This document shows, piece after piece, positions 15,202-24,023 of a stretch of 45,225 bases of DNA (positions are counted from its first letter, which is position 1; every line of letters starts with the position of its first letter). Origin of the DNA: Myxococcales bacterium (GTDB taxonomy: Bacteria > Myxococcota_A > Polyangia > Polyangiales > Polyangiaceae); NCBI GenBank assembly GCA_012514535.1, contig JAAZAA010000015.1:1-45225 (forward strand), in the 5' to 3' direction. The notes beneath the pieces were generated by a model. The model was given only the letters and a program-made list of their open reading frames with translations. It was not told the DNA's origin and searched no databases. The position numbers and the translations under genes are program-made.

Positions 15202-17862
15202 ATGTCAGCGTCGCCACCCTCCCTCTCCTCGCTCGCCTCCTTCAAGCAGCGTCTCATCCGCGGGTACCTGGCGCTGGCGGGTCGACGCCCCGGCACCGTG
15301 CTCCTGGTTCTGGCGCTGCTGACCACGGTGCTCGGAGCCCTCGTGCCGCGGCTCGAGGTGGATCCTCGCCTCGAGGCGCTGCTGCCGCCCAACACGACGA
15401 CGTCCCAGGCGAACGACGAGGCGAAGCGCCGCTTCGCGAGCGTCTCTCCCTACTACCTGGTCATCCAGTCCTCGGATCCGGACCTGAACCGCCGCATGGC
15501 CCAGCAGGCGCTGGCGGAGGTGCAGAAGTGGCCGGAGACCCTGTGGGCCATCCAGCGCCGCGATCCGAGCTACTTCCTGGATCGGCGCTTGCTGTACATC
15601 GATCGAGGGACCCTCGAGGAGCTCGGCGAGGACGTCGAGATTTTCCTCGACTGGCACCGCTGCGCGGCGATGCCCGGCTGCGTGAACTTCGAAGAGGAGC
15701 CGCCGGAGCCCGACTTCGAGCGCATCCGCAGCCAGTACGAGAGCGCCCCCGAGCTCGCCGCCCTCATCGGCTTGTTCGGCAAGGAGAACATCCCCGATCC
15801 GGAGGCGTCCGCCGAAGCGGAGGCCCCCGCGGAGGACCCCTCCGCGGTCGAGGGGGGAGCGCTCCAGAAGGTGAGCGCCACCCAGGCCTCCTCCAAGCAA
15901 TTCGGCGAGCTGTGTCGCCCCGACGGCGGCGCCTGCGTCGTGCAGGCGACCATCGACGGTGACGCATCGGATCTCCAGTTCGCCACGGAGATGCTCCATC
16001 GGGGCGAGGCGCTGCTGGAGTCCCTCCACCCCGAAGACAAGCCCAGCGATCTCATCACGGCGGTCACCGGCATCTACCGCAGCCTGCCCCTGACCCGCGA
16101 AGCGGTGATGACGGACCTCCAGTCCACCTTCGGGCTGACCCTGGCCCTGATCGTCGGTGTGCTGGCGCTGCAGTTCCGTCGGCCGCGCACGTTCCTCCTG
16201 CTGTTGGTGCCCCTGGGCGTCGGCTCGGTATGGTCGCTCGGGGTGTTCGCCCTGATCAGCCCGACCCTGAACCTGATCAGCTCCGCGGTCATGATCGTGC
16301 TGGCGGGGCTCGGCATCGACTTCGGGATCCACCTGATCACCCACTTCAGCAACGAGAAGGAGCGCGGGCTCGCGACCAAGGACGCCCTGTACAACAGCCT
16401 CGACCAGCTGATGTCGTCCCTGTGGGTCGCGGCCCTGACGACCAGCTGCAGCTTCCTGGCGCTCACGGTGGGGCGCTTCCGCGGGTTCGCCCAGATGGGG
16501 TTGCTCGCCTCCGTCGGCATCATCTGCATCCTCGTGGCGACGATGGTGGTGATGCCCCCGCTCATCCTGTGGCTCGACCGGAGGCGCCCCTTCCAGGGGT
16601 CCGTGATACGCCCCTGGACGCCGCCCAGCGCCCTCTTGGGGCGTTGGCGCCGCGGGCCGGCCCTCGCGGTCACCTTGCTCGGGCTCGCGTGCCTCGGCGG
16701 CGGCATCTGGCAAGCCCGCAACCTCGAGCTCGAGCACGACTTCAAGCGCCTCGTGACCCAGGCCGCAGGCGATCACGGGACGGACTTCGGCCCCGCGCTC
16801 CACGGGACCTCCCGCGGCGTGGTCCTGATGCTCGCGGACGATCCCGAGGCGCTCGAGGCCGCGGGGCAAGGTGTGCGCGAGCGCTACCCGGAGGGGCTCC
16901 GGGGCAACGAGGGAGCCGCGGTGATCACGCCGGGCACGTTCGTTCCCCCGGAGCAGGACGAGCGCCTCGCCGCGATCGCCCGCTTGAAGGCCCTCGCCGC
17001 GGACGCGGAGCGCCACGCCAAGGGCAAGCTCGCGCAGCGCTTGAAGGCCTGGCAGCCCCTCCTCGACGTCGACGAGCCGATCCGCGCCGAGGACATGCCC
17101 CAGTGGGTGCTCGACTCCTTCGCGGAGCGGGATCGCAGCTTCGGCAAGGTGGGCGTCATCTATCACTCCTACTCGAGCGAGGACGCCCACCACATGATCG
17201 AGCTGACGAAGAAGCTCGACGACCTGCGCGCGACCTACCCGAAGGTGCGCTTCGCCTCCTCCTCGGCGGTGCTCGGCGAGGTCGTCCCCCTGCTCGCGGC
17301 GGACGGCTTGCTCGTGACCGGCCTCACCCTGGTGGGTCTCCTCGTCGGGACCTTGCTCGTCGGGCGGTCCCTGCGGCGCACCCTGCTCGTGGTGACGGCC
17401 ATCTGCACCGCCATCGCCAGCAGCATCGCCCTCATGCCGCTGCTCGGCTGGAAGGTGAACTTCTACAACATGCTCGTCTTCCCCGTCGGCTTCGGCATGG
17501 GGGTGGACGGCGCCATCTACGTGGTGTGGTCCGTCTACCGGCGGCGCGGCGTCACCGACTGGTCCGGGCTCCTCGTGAGCTCCCGCGCCGTGCTCGGCGC
17601 CACGCTGACCACCTTCGTGGCCTTCGCGAGCCTGACGACGTCCCACAACGGCGGCCTCGCCTCCCTGGGCAAGCTCGCGATGCTCGTCCTCTCGATCACC
17701 CTCGTGACCAACCTGCTGTGGTTGCCGGCGGTGCTGTCCCTCATCCCCCAGCGCGCCAAGCCGGAGCCAGACAAGGGGCCCGAGGGGCCCACGCAGAGCT
17801 CGCGTGAAGAGCTCCCCGCCACCGCGCCCCCGGTCACCGAAGAGCTGCCCGAAGCCGGCTGA
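15202..17862 (+). CDS. RND/MMPL-family exporter 1
   Basis: The 886-residue inner-membrane protein has the duplicated RND layout: one N-terminal membrane helix (TVLLVLALLTTVLGALVP), a large periplasmic domain, five helices, then the same again. The first half carries LAGLGIDFGIHLITHFSNE and the second GFGMGVDGAIYVVW, each with the helix-4 acidic residue used for proton coupling in MmpL/HpnN-type transporters. HpnN-type members move hopanoids or other lipids; the cargo here is unknown. The ATG at 15202 follows a C-rich leader; the open frame begins 25 codons earlier at a TTG. It lies between cardiolipin synthase and a second exporter of the same family, which suggests envelope-lipid transport. 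Confidence 0.88.
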   Translation: MSASPPSLSSLASFKQRLIRGYLALAGRRPGTVLLVLALLTTVLGALVPRLEVDPRLEALLPPNTTTSQANDEAKRRFASVSPYYLVIQSSDPDLNRRMAQQALAEVQKWPETLWAIQRRDPSYFLDRRLLYIDRGTLEELGEDVEIFLDWHRCAAMPGCVNFEEEPPEPDFERIRSQYESAPELAALIGLFGKENIPDPEASAEAEAPAEDPSAVEGGALQKVSATQASSKQFGELCRPDGGACVVQATIDGDASDLQFATEMLHRGEALLESLHPEDKPSDLITAVTGIYRSLPLTREAVMTDLQSTFGLTLALIVGVLALQFRRPRTFLLLLVPLGVGSVWSLGVFALISPTLNLISSAVMIVLAGLGIDFGIHLITHFSNEKERGLATKDALYNSLDQLMSSLWVAALTTSCSFLALTVGRFRGFAQMGLLASVGIICILVATMVVMPPLILWLDRRRPFQGSVIRPWTPPSALLGRWRRGPALAVTLLGLACLGGGIWQARNLELEHDFKRLVTQAAGDHGTDFGPALHGTSRGVVLMLADDPEALEAAGQGVRERYPEGLRGNEGAAVITPGTFVPPEQDERLAAIARLKALAADAERHAKGKLAQRLKAWQPLLDVDEPIRAEDMPQWVLDSFAERDRSFGKVGVIYHSYSSEDAHHMIELTKKLDDLRATYPKVRFASSSAVLGEVVPLLAADGLLVTGLTLVGLLVGTLLVGRSLRRTLLVVTAICTAIASSIALMPLLGWKVNFYNMLVFPVGFGMGVDGAIYVVWSVYRRRGVTDWSGLLVSSRAVLGATLTTFVAFASLTTSHNGGLASLGKLAMLVLSITLVTNLLWLPAVLSLIPQRAKPEPDKGPEGPTQSSREELPATAPPVTEELPEAG

Positions 17863-18039
17863 GCCACCCACGCTACCCGGCCCCTCCCCGACGGCAGCAC
17901 CCCACCGACCGGCCCGACGAAGCGCCGCTGCTCCCGCGGCCGCGACGGAAACGAACGTTCGACCTTGTTCGGCGCGCGCCATGGGCCGTTAGTGCCCCCG
18001 TGGCCCTCCTCTCCGCCGCGCAGGAGCCGGAGCTCGGCA

Positions 18040-20646
18040 ATGCCTGAGCACCGCGCCTCCACCCGCGAGGCCCGCGAAGAGCGGGCGATCCGCTGGTTGC
18101 TGCAGCAGCGCCTCTGGATCGTCCTCGTCTCCCTCCTGCTCGGCGTGGTGGCGATCCCGCGTACGGTGCTCACGTACGCCTCGTTGCGGAGCGATCTCGA
18201 AGAGCTGCTCCCCGAGGACGCCCCCAGTGTGCGCGCCCTCGACGAGCTCCGCGCGCGGCTCCCTGGCATGCGCTACCTCGGGGTCGTCGTCGACACGGGG
18301 GGCCCGCAGAACGTCCCCCACGCCCTGCGCTTCATCGACGATCTCGCGGCCCGCGTGGAGCGCTACCCCAAAGACCTCGCGGACGGCGTGCGCACCGGCA
18401 TCGAGGAGGAGCGCGCCTTCGTCGAGACGTTCGCCCTGCAGCTGATGGACCTCGAGGACGTCCGCGAGCTCCGGCGCTCCGTCGAGCGGCGCCGTGACTG
18501 GGAGGTCACCCACGCCCTCGATCTGAACCTCCTCGACGAGGAAGAAGACCCGCCCCCCGAGATCCCTTTCCGCAAGCTCCAGGAGAAGTACGAAGCACGC
18601 TACGCGTCCGGCGGCTCGAGCTCGCTGTTCCCGGACGGGCGCTTCGTCGACGCGGAGGGGCGGACGGCGGTGTTGCTCATCCACAGCAGCTCCACGTCGA
18701 CGGGTGCGGGCCCGGATCGGCAGCTCATCGGGCGGGTGCGCGACGACATCGCGGACCTCGGTTTCCCCGACGCCTACGCGCCCGGCATGCGCCTCGGGCT
18801 GGCCGGCGACGTCGCCGCCCGCATGGAGGAGATGTCCGGCCTCCAGGTGGACCTGACGCACTCGTCCCTGATCGTGATGATCCTGGTCACGGCCCTGCTC
18901 TGGTGGTTCTTCGGCTCGCTCTGGTCCTTCCCGGTGCTCGGCGTCCCGCTGCTGCTCGGGATCAGCTACGCCTTCGCCGTCGTCGCGCTCCCGCCTCTGT
19001 CCATCCGAGCGCTCAACTCGAACACCGCGTTCCTCGGCGCGATCGTCGTCGGGAACGGCATCAACACGGGCATCATGCTGCTCGCCCGGGTGCAGGAGGA
19101 GCGTCGTCTCGGCGCCTCCGTCGACGAGGGCGTCCGGCGCGGGCTCGCGGCGACCTGGCGCCCGACCCTGGCGGCCGCCTGCGCCGCCGCCGCCGCTTAC
19201 GGCTCCCTCATCTTCACGGCTTTCCGCGGCTTCAACCAGTTCGGCTGGATCGGCGGCTTCGGTCTGCTGACCTGCTGGATCATCAGCATGACCCTGACCC
19301 CCGTGCTGTTCCTGGCCTGGGGGCACCGGATTCCCATCCCCACGCAGCGCCTCGGCCGCGGCCATGGGCGCGCGTTCCTGAAGGGCCTGGCGGCACGCCC
19401 CTGGACGGTGCTGGCCGTCACGGCGCTGGCCTGCGCCGGGAGCGCCCTGGCCATCGCGGGGCGCTCCGGCACGTGGATGGAGTACGATTTTTCCAAGCTG
19501 CGGCGCAGCGACTCCTGGATCTCCGGGGAGCGCTACTGGGGTCCACGCATGAACCAGACCCTCGGGCGCTATTTGACCCCCACGGTCGTGCTGACCGAGG
19601 ACGCCGAGATCGCGGACATCGTGCGGCAGCGCGTCGAAGCTCTGAAGGAGCAGGGGAAAGCCGGCGGGCTCATCGACTCCGTCCGGACCGCGCGGGACCT
19701 GCTCCGACCGGACCGCGTGGAGACCGCGCGGGAGGCCGCCAAGATCGCGGAGCTCCTGACGCCCCGCATGCTCGCGGAGCTGAAGCCCGAGGACCGAGAG
19801 GTGGTGCAGAAGGCGGTGAGCGTCGTGGCTCGAACACCCCTCACCCCAGAGCAGGTGCCGGAGACCTTGGCGACCGGGCTCCGAGAGCTCGACGGGCGCA
19901 TCGATCGCAACGTGCTCATCTTCCCCAAACTCGACGCGGGCACCTGGGAGTCCAAGCTCATGGCCGAGTTCACCAACGACCTCCGGGAGGCGGCGACCGT
20001 GGCCGGTCGTCCACAGGCCGTCGCTGGCTCGCTGCTCATCGCGAGCGACATCACCGAGGCCATGCGCCGCGACGGTCCGCGGGCCACGGTGGTCGCCCTC
20101 CTCGCCGTCCTCGCCGTCTGCGCGTTCGCCTTCCGCGTCCCCGCCCGCGACGCTCCCGCTCCAGCGGAGGACGACTCTCGGCTCCACACCGCCGCCGAGG
20201 AGCGGATCGCGCGTCTGCGCCGGCCCGTGTGGCTCTCAATCTCCGCCGTCACCTCGATCTTCCTGGGTGTGCTCTTGATGATGGGGTTGGTGGCCTGGTC
20301 CGGAGAGCGCATCAACTTCACCAACTTCGTCGCGCTCCCGATGACGTTCGGGATCGGCGCCGACTACGCGATCAACATGCTGCGCCGTTGGCAGAGCGAA
20401 GACAGCCGCGACATGACCAACGCGCTGGCGTCGACGGGCGGCGCCGTGACCATGTGCTCGGTGACGACCATCGCCGGCTTCGGCTCGCTGCTGGTCGCCC
20501 AGAACCGCATGCTGTTCTCCTTCGGCGTGATGGTCGTCGCGGGCATGGTCGCGTGCCTCGTGACCTCCACGCTCGTCCTGCCCGCGGTGCTCCGCCTGCT
20601 CGGGCAGGATCGCTCCGCGGGCGCGGCCTCGCTCAGGGCTCGCTGA
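18040..20646 (+). CDS. RND/MMPL-family exporter 2 (first half lacks the conserved Asp)
   Basis: This 868-residue paralogue of the preceding gene has the same two-fold membrane layout (first helix LWIVLVSLLLGVVAIPRTVL). In the second half the helix-4 motif is intact (TFGIGADYAINMLRRW). In the first half the matching segment reads VVGNGINTGIMLLARVQ, with Asn where Asp is expected, so only one half may couple to protons. The ATG at 18040 has AGGAG upstream. It lies 177 bp after exporter 1, and its last 14 bases overlap convergently with the lipoprotein gene ending at 20633. Two unequal paralogues side by side suggest a hetero-complex or divided substrate range (inference). Confidence 0.88.
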   Translation: MPEHRASTREAREERAIRWLLQQRLWIVLVSLLLGVVAIPRTVLTYASLRSDLEELLPEDAPSVRALDELRARLPGMRYLGVVVDTGGPQNVPHALRFIDDLAARVERYPKDLADGVRTGIEEERAFVETFALQLMDLEDVRELRRSVERRRDWEVTHALDLNLLDEEEDPPPEIPFRKLQEKYEARYASGGSSSLFPDGRFVDAEGRTAVLLIHSSSTSTGAGPDRQLIGRVRDDIADLGFPDAYAPGMRLGLAGDVAARMEEMSGLQVDLTHSSLIVMILVTALLWWFFGSLWSFPVLGVPLLLGISYAFAVVALPPLSIRALNSNTAFLGAIVVGNGINTGIMLLARVQEERRLGASVDEGVRRGLAATWRPTLAAACAAAAAYGSLIFTAFRGFNQFGWIGGFGLLTCWIISMTLTPVLFLAWGHRIPIPTQRLGRGHGRAFLKGLAARPWTVLAVTALACAGSALAIAGRSGTWMEYDFSKLRRSDSWISGERYWGPRMNQTLGRYLTPTVVLTEDAEIADIVRQRVEALKEQGKAGGLIDSVRTARDLLRPDRVETAREAAKIAELLTPRMLAELKPEDREVVQKAVSVVARTPLTPEQVPETLATGLRELDGRIDRNVLIFPKLDAGTWESKLMAEFTNDLREAATVAGRPQAVAGSLLIASDITEAMRRDGPRATVVALLAVLAVCAFAFRVPARDAPAPAEDDSRLHTAAEERIARLRRPVWLSISAVTSIFLGVLLMMGLVAWSGERINFTNFVALPMTFGIGADYAINMLRRWQSEDSRDMTNALASTGGAVTMCSVTTIAGFGSLLVAQNRMLFSFGVMVVAGMVACLVTSTLVLPAVLRLLGQDRSAGAASLRAR

Positions 20647-21751
20647 AGCGAGCCTCGCTCACGAACTGCAACGTCCCGCGCTGGGCTCCCGGGGCAGCGC
20701 CCGCCGGGGCCCCCCGCGGAGAGACGAGGGCCGAGAGGGACAGCTGGAAGCGCCCCCGGAACGGCAAGGACCGCCCGCTCCGATAGCGGAGCGCCCCCTC
20801 GCCGCCGGACTGCAGCTCCTCGAGCAGGTAGCTCCCGTCGAGGCTGGGCAACGAGAAGTCGTCGCTGGCCGCGTAGCGCTTCGTGCTCACCCGCAGGGTC
20901 ACCGCTCCATCGACGATCGACTCCACCCGAGCCAACCGATAGCTCACCAGATCGAGCCCCATGAGGCCGTCGCGGCTCGTCACCATCCAGAACCCGCCCA
21001 CGCCGAGGGGTTCGTCCGGGTAGGGCAGGGTCACGGCGGCGATGGCGTCCCCGAGGGCCCGCACCACGTCCCCCAGCTCCGCCGGCATGCCTGCCTTCAT
21101 CTCCGTGCGGAGCCCCGTCGCGGCGCCGTTCGGCCACAGGTCGAACGCCACCTCGACGCCCCGCAGCTTGGCGACGGCGTCCTTCACCGGCGCCGGCACC
21201 TGGCCGAGCCCCTGGGGAACCTGCGCACCGACGACACGTCCCCGGACGGCCGCGCGCGGGCGCGGGGTCACCTCCGCGTCGCCCGCCTCTCCCTCCCGCG
21301 CCGCGGCGGGTGCCGCCAACGGCGACTCCTCGAACTGCAAGTCGAAGTCCACGGGCAGCCCCCCGGGGCCGCTCTGCAGCATCACCTCGACGCGAGCGGT
21401 CACCGGGTTCGCCTTCGTCCCGAACCCCCCGGTGAGCTGCATCCGCGGCTCCGAGCCCGTCGAACCCACGGTGATCACCGGGGGCGCCTCCACCCCGATC
21501 TGCGCGTCCGCGCCGCCGGGAGGGAAAATGCCTCGGGGGGGCGGTCCCTCTTGCCCCGGGGTCCCTGGCGCGGGGCCCGCGGCGGCCGAGGCGGACGCCG
21601 CAGCCACGGCTTCCGCGAGCTCGGGCTCGAGCGCCGGCTGGTTCTCCTGCTCGCCGCTCTGCTCCGCAGGGGCGGCGGACCGTTCCTCTTTCTCGTTGCA
21701 GGACAGGGCCAACAGCACCAGTCCTGCGCTCCAAAGGGCCGGGCGGATCAT
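20633..21751 (-). CDS. Lipoprotein of unknown function
   Basis: The 372-residue protein has a lipoprotein signal (LWSAGLVLLALSC, lipidated Cys about residue 17), then a low-complexity Glu/Ala/Pro linker to about residue 75. Beta-rich sequence follows, with repeated strands such as PRMQLTGGFGTKANPVTARV and GAVTLRVSTKRYAASDDFSL. I recognise no named domain. The pattern resembles proteins of myxobacteria that measure as long beta-structures in the periplasm. The frame is convergent with exporter 2 and overlaps its last 14 bases. The upstream part of the open frame (to 22306) is rejected because it has no coding character and runs through the divergent PDZ gene. Envelope location is well supported; function is not. 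Confidence 0.7.
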   Translation of the reverse strand: MIRPALWSAGLVLLALSCNEKEERSAAPAEQSGEQENQPALEPELAEAVAAASASAAAGPAPGTPGQEGPPPRGIFPPGGADAQIGVEAPPVITVGSTGSEPRMQLTGGFGTKANPVTARVEVMLQSGPGGLPVDFDLQFEESPLAAPAAAREGEAGDAEVTPRPRAAVRGRVVGAQVPQGLGQVPAPVKDAVAKLRGVEVAFDLWPNGAATGLRTEMKAGMPAELGDVVRALGDAIAAVTLPYPDEPLGVGGFWMVTSRDGLMGLDLVSYRLARVESIVDGAVTLRVSTKRYAASDDFSLPSLDGSYLLEELQSGGEGALRYRSGRSLPFRGRFQLSLSALVSPRGAPAGAAPGAQRGTLQFVSEARFSEP

Positions 21752-22027
21752 GGCAGCGGAATAATCCCTGCTCCGAGCCCTTGTCCAGTCCGCTCCGCAG
21801 GGCAACGCCGCCCCGAAGACCGCTCGGTTCGTTGCTCTAGCCGGTCCGTCTCCCGGAGGGAGCCCAGAGACGGGTAGCCCGACGGGCCGTCTCCGGCCGG
21901 GACCCCCACGCAGGTACGGCGCAGGGCCTCGGAGCCGCCGGGCCCGCGGATCCCGGGCACTTGGAGCCACTCCGGGGGCGAGCCCTCCCCTCGAGCCACT
22001 GGCTCGCTGATTGCAACTGGAAGGGGA

Positions 22028-22360
22028 ATGGGCGAACAGCAGAAGATCGCCGACGCGTACGAGGGGATCTTGGTCCTCGGGGCGCTCCCGGGGTCGCCCG
22101 CCGCGGAGCTCGGTCTCCGCTACGGGGACGTACTCCTGGCAGTGAACGGGATGCGCACTCGGGTCGTGGAGGATTTCCTGGTGGCCCGCACCCTGAACAC
22201 ACAGCGGATGCGGCTGCAGATCGTCCGCGGTGGTCAGGCGGTGTCCGTCGAGCTGGACATCAGCGAACGGACGACCCGCAAGAGCCTGCAGCAGGTCACG
22301 GACCACTTGCTCGGAGCGAACGCGGCGCCCTCGAGCGAGCCGGGCAGCAAGTCCTCCTGA
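22028..22360 (+). CDS. Stand-alone PDZ-domain protein
   Basis: The 110-residue protein is almost entirely one PDZ domain: EGILVLGALPGSPAAELGLR, then YGDVLLAVNGMRTRVVEDFL, then the strand RMRLQIVRGGQAVSVELDI. This is the layout found after the protease domain in HtrA or in RseP, but here no protease, signal peptide or membrane helix is attached. The protein should therefore be cytoplasmic and act by binding peptide C-termini or hydrophobic tails. A good ribosome-binding site (GGAAGGGGA) precedes the ATG. A bidirectional hairpin follows 17 bp after the stop. The neighbouring genes give no clue to its partner. Confidence 0.8.
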   Translation: MGEQQKIADAYEGILVLGALPGSPAAELGLRYGDVLLAVNGMRTRVVEDFLVARTLNTQRMRLQIVRGGQAVSVELDISERTTRKSLQQVTDHLLGANAAPSSEPGSKSS

Positions 22361-22376
22361 GGGATCCTTCGGCGAA

Positions 22377-22406
22377 AAGCCCCGCGACCCGAGGTGCGCG
22401 GGGCTT
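22377..22406. terminator. Bidirectional intrinsic terminator between the PDZ and fdxA genes
   Basis: A perfect 10-bp stem (AAGCCCCGCG 22377-22386 with CGCGGGGCTT 22397-22406) encloses a 10-nt loop. On the minus strand it is followed by TTTT, so it best serves fdxA. On the plus strand the T-run is only two bases. Confidence 0.75.
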
Positions 22407-22441
22407 CGTCGAGCCGCAGGGCCGGGATCCCGGAGCGTCCC

Positions 22442-22747
22442 TCAGAACCCGAGCTGCTGTTTACGCTCCTCGGCGCCGGGGAGCGGATCCGTCTGCTCGC
22501 TGACGACAGGGAGCTTGGGAGCCCGCTCGGCGTTCAGCTTGAGCCAGTGCTGCTGATCTTCGGGGAGCTGAGCCTCGTCGTAGATTGCCTCGACCGGACA
22601 CTCAGGCACACACGCACCACAATCGATGCACTCCTCGGGATCGATGTAGAGCATCTCGTCATCGCCGTGGAAGCACTCGACCGGGCATACGGCGACGCAA
22701 TCGGTGAAACGGCACCCCTTGCAGTTGTCAGTGACGACGAAGGTCAT
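22442..22747 (-). CDS. fdxA: 7Fe ferredoxin FdxA
   Basis: The 101-residue protein is a seven-iron ferredoxin with one 3Fe-4S and one 4Fe-4S cluster. The cysteine pattern matches Azotobacter ferredoxin I: C9, C17 and C50 for the 3Fe cluster, and C21, C40, C43 and C46 followed by CP for the 4Fe cluster, with extra cysteines at 12 and 25. A C-terminal tail (about 55-101) also fits that family. It carries low-potential electrons in the cytoplasm. It appears to be a single-gene transcript with a strong terminator after it and a gene-free stretch before it. Confidence 0.95.
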   Translation of the reverse strand: MTFVVTDNCKGCRFTDCVAVCPVECFHGDDEMLYIDPEECIDCGACVPECPVEAIYDEAQLPEDQQHWLKLNAERAPKLPVVSEQTDPLPGAEERKQQLGF

Positions 22748-23209
22748 GGAGCCTCATTACCCCCCATCTGCGGCCTTCGCAATGCGCCTCGTCGGCATTC
22801 TGGCGCTGCGCGTCGGCTCGCGTCGCGGAGCCCCCGGCGGCAGCGTCCCACGCCCCTGATGACTGGGGAACAGCTCGCGCAAGGCGCGCGCTTCGCCAGC
22901 GCCTCGACGGACCAGCAGGACTCGGCGAGCTCCGGTCTCGGCTCCTTGGCTCCGGTCTCGGCTCCGTCTCGTCGAGCAGCTCTCGACTCGAGCTCGCCCG
23001 ACGGAGGCGCCTGGCGAGCGCCGAGGGTGCGCAGCCCCGACGGCGAAGCGCGCGAGCTGCAGGGCACGCGGCGTCGGCGAAGCGCGCGCAAGCTGCAGGG
23101 CGCCGCACGCAGACCACGCGGTGACGGCGCAAAAATCGCGCGGTCCCGCGCATCCGCACGGGGACACTCGTAGGTTGGAGGGACGCTCCGACGGACGGCG
23201 CGCGGACTC
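22748..23209. other. Gene-free stretch with two sets of short direct repeats
   Basis: No frame here reads like a protein. GCTCCGGTCTCGGCTCC occurs at 22929-22945 and again at 22949-22965 (20-bp period). A second pair, beginning CGGCGAAGCGCGCG and ending GCTGCAGGGC, lies at 23041-23065 and 23076-23102. The fdxA promoter must be near the left end. The repeats suggest slippage or decayed sequence. Confidence 0.5.
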
Positions 23210-23818
23210 TCAGGCGCGGAACGCCGTCACGTCACCCGCACCCTCGCGGATGATCTTGGGCTCTTCCGTGGTGAGGTCGACGATGCTGGTGGGGACGGTG
23301 CCGCCCGGCCCTGCATCGACGACGAGCGCCAGCCCCTTGAACTCCTCGTCGATCTCCTTGGGATCGGGGTTCGGAGCGTGGCCATGACGCGCCGCCGTGC
23401 TGGAGATGATCGGCCGCCCCAGCTCGGCGCACAGGGCGAGTGCCACGGGGTGATCCGGCACGCGGACCCCCACGGTCTTCCGGGGCCAGTGCACGATCTT
23501 GGGGACCTCGCGGGTGCTCTCGAGGATGAACACGTAAGGACCCGGCAGGAATTCCTTCAGGGTGCGGTACACGTGATCGTGCATGATCGCGTACTTGGAG
23601 ACGTCCGTCAGGTCTCGACAGACGAACGCCAGCTTCTGCGACTTGTCCGCGCCCTTGATGCGGTAGAGGGACTCGACGGCCTTCTTGTTGAACAGGTCGC
23701 AGCCAAGTCCGTACACCGTGTCCGTGGGATAGGCGATGACTTCGCCGGCTTCGAGAGCTTCCACTGCCCGCCGGATCTTGCGGGGCTCGGGGTTCTTCGG
23801 GTTGACTTCGAGCAGCAT
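23210..23818 (-). CDS. sua5: L-threonylcarbamoyladenylate synthase (Sua5/YciO/YrdC)
   Basis: The enzyme makes threonylcarbamoyl-AMP from threonine, bicarbonate and ATP for the t6A37 modification of tRNA. The 202-residue protein is the catalytic YrdC domain: RRAVEALEAGEVIAYPTDTV followed by YGLGCD, YRIKGADKSQKLAFVC, the loop LPGPYVFILEST, the segment VGVRVPDHPVALAL, IISSTAARHG and the C-terminal PTSIVDLTTEEPKIIREGAG. It lacks the extra C-terminal Sua5 domain, so it is closer to TsaC/YciO in length. The ATG at 23816-23818 begins just before the conserved start of the domain. Confidence 0.9.
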   Translation of the reverse strand: MLLEVNPKNPEPRKIRRAVEALEAGEVIAYPTDTVYGLGCDLFNKKAVESLYRIKGADKSQKLAFVCRDLTDVSKYAIMHDHVYRTLKEFLPGPYVFILESTREVPKIVHWPRKTVGVRVPDHPVALALCAELGRPIISSTAARHGHAPNPDPKEIDEEFKGLALVVDAGPGGTVPTSIVDLTTEEPKIIREGAGDVTAFRA

Positions 23819-23916
23819 GGGGGTGTTCCCTGACCCCTGTTCCCCCAGCCAGGACCACTTCACCGATGGAGCGTCGGCCAGGCGAAGAAAGGGGGAGGGC
23901 TCGTACTACGAAACCC

Positions 23917-23959
23917 CTCCGAGCTCCACTCGCGAGAGCACTCGGAGCGGCATTTTTTT
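23917..23959 (+). terminator. Orphan terminator-like hairpin with a seven-T run
   Basis: CTCCGAG (23917-23923) pairs with CTCGGAG (23941-23947), and TTTTTTT occurs at 23953-23959. This is the layout of an intrinsic terminator on the plus strand, but no plus-strand gene precedes it. It may end an unseen small or antisense transcript, or the T-run may be part of an upstream promoter element. Confidence 0.4.
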
Positions 23960-24023
23960 GACGGGACAGCCGTTTTCGGGCCGCTCGCTTGCGTAGGCCC
24001 GCCCGGGGCGTTACGCCCGAGCC

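Noticed and set aside
15205-17982. 925-codon minus-strand frame opposite exporter 1
   Set aside because: It is a GC-skew shadow: the translation is His/Gln/Glu/Arg-rich with no domain, while the plus strand encodes a clear RND protein.
20364-21734. 456-codon minus-strand frame overlapping the lipoprotein gene
   Set aside because: The other frame (20633-21751) has a lipoprotein signal and beta-rich sequence; this one is Arg/Gly-rich and runs far into exporter 2.
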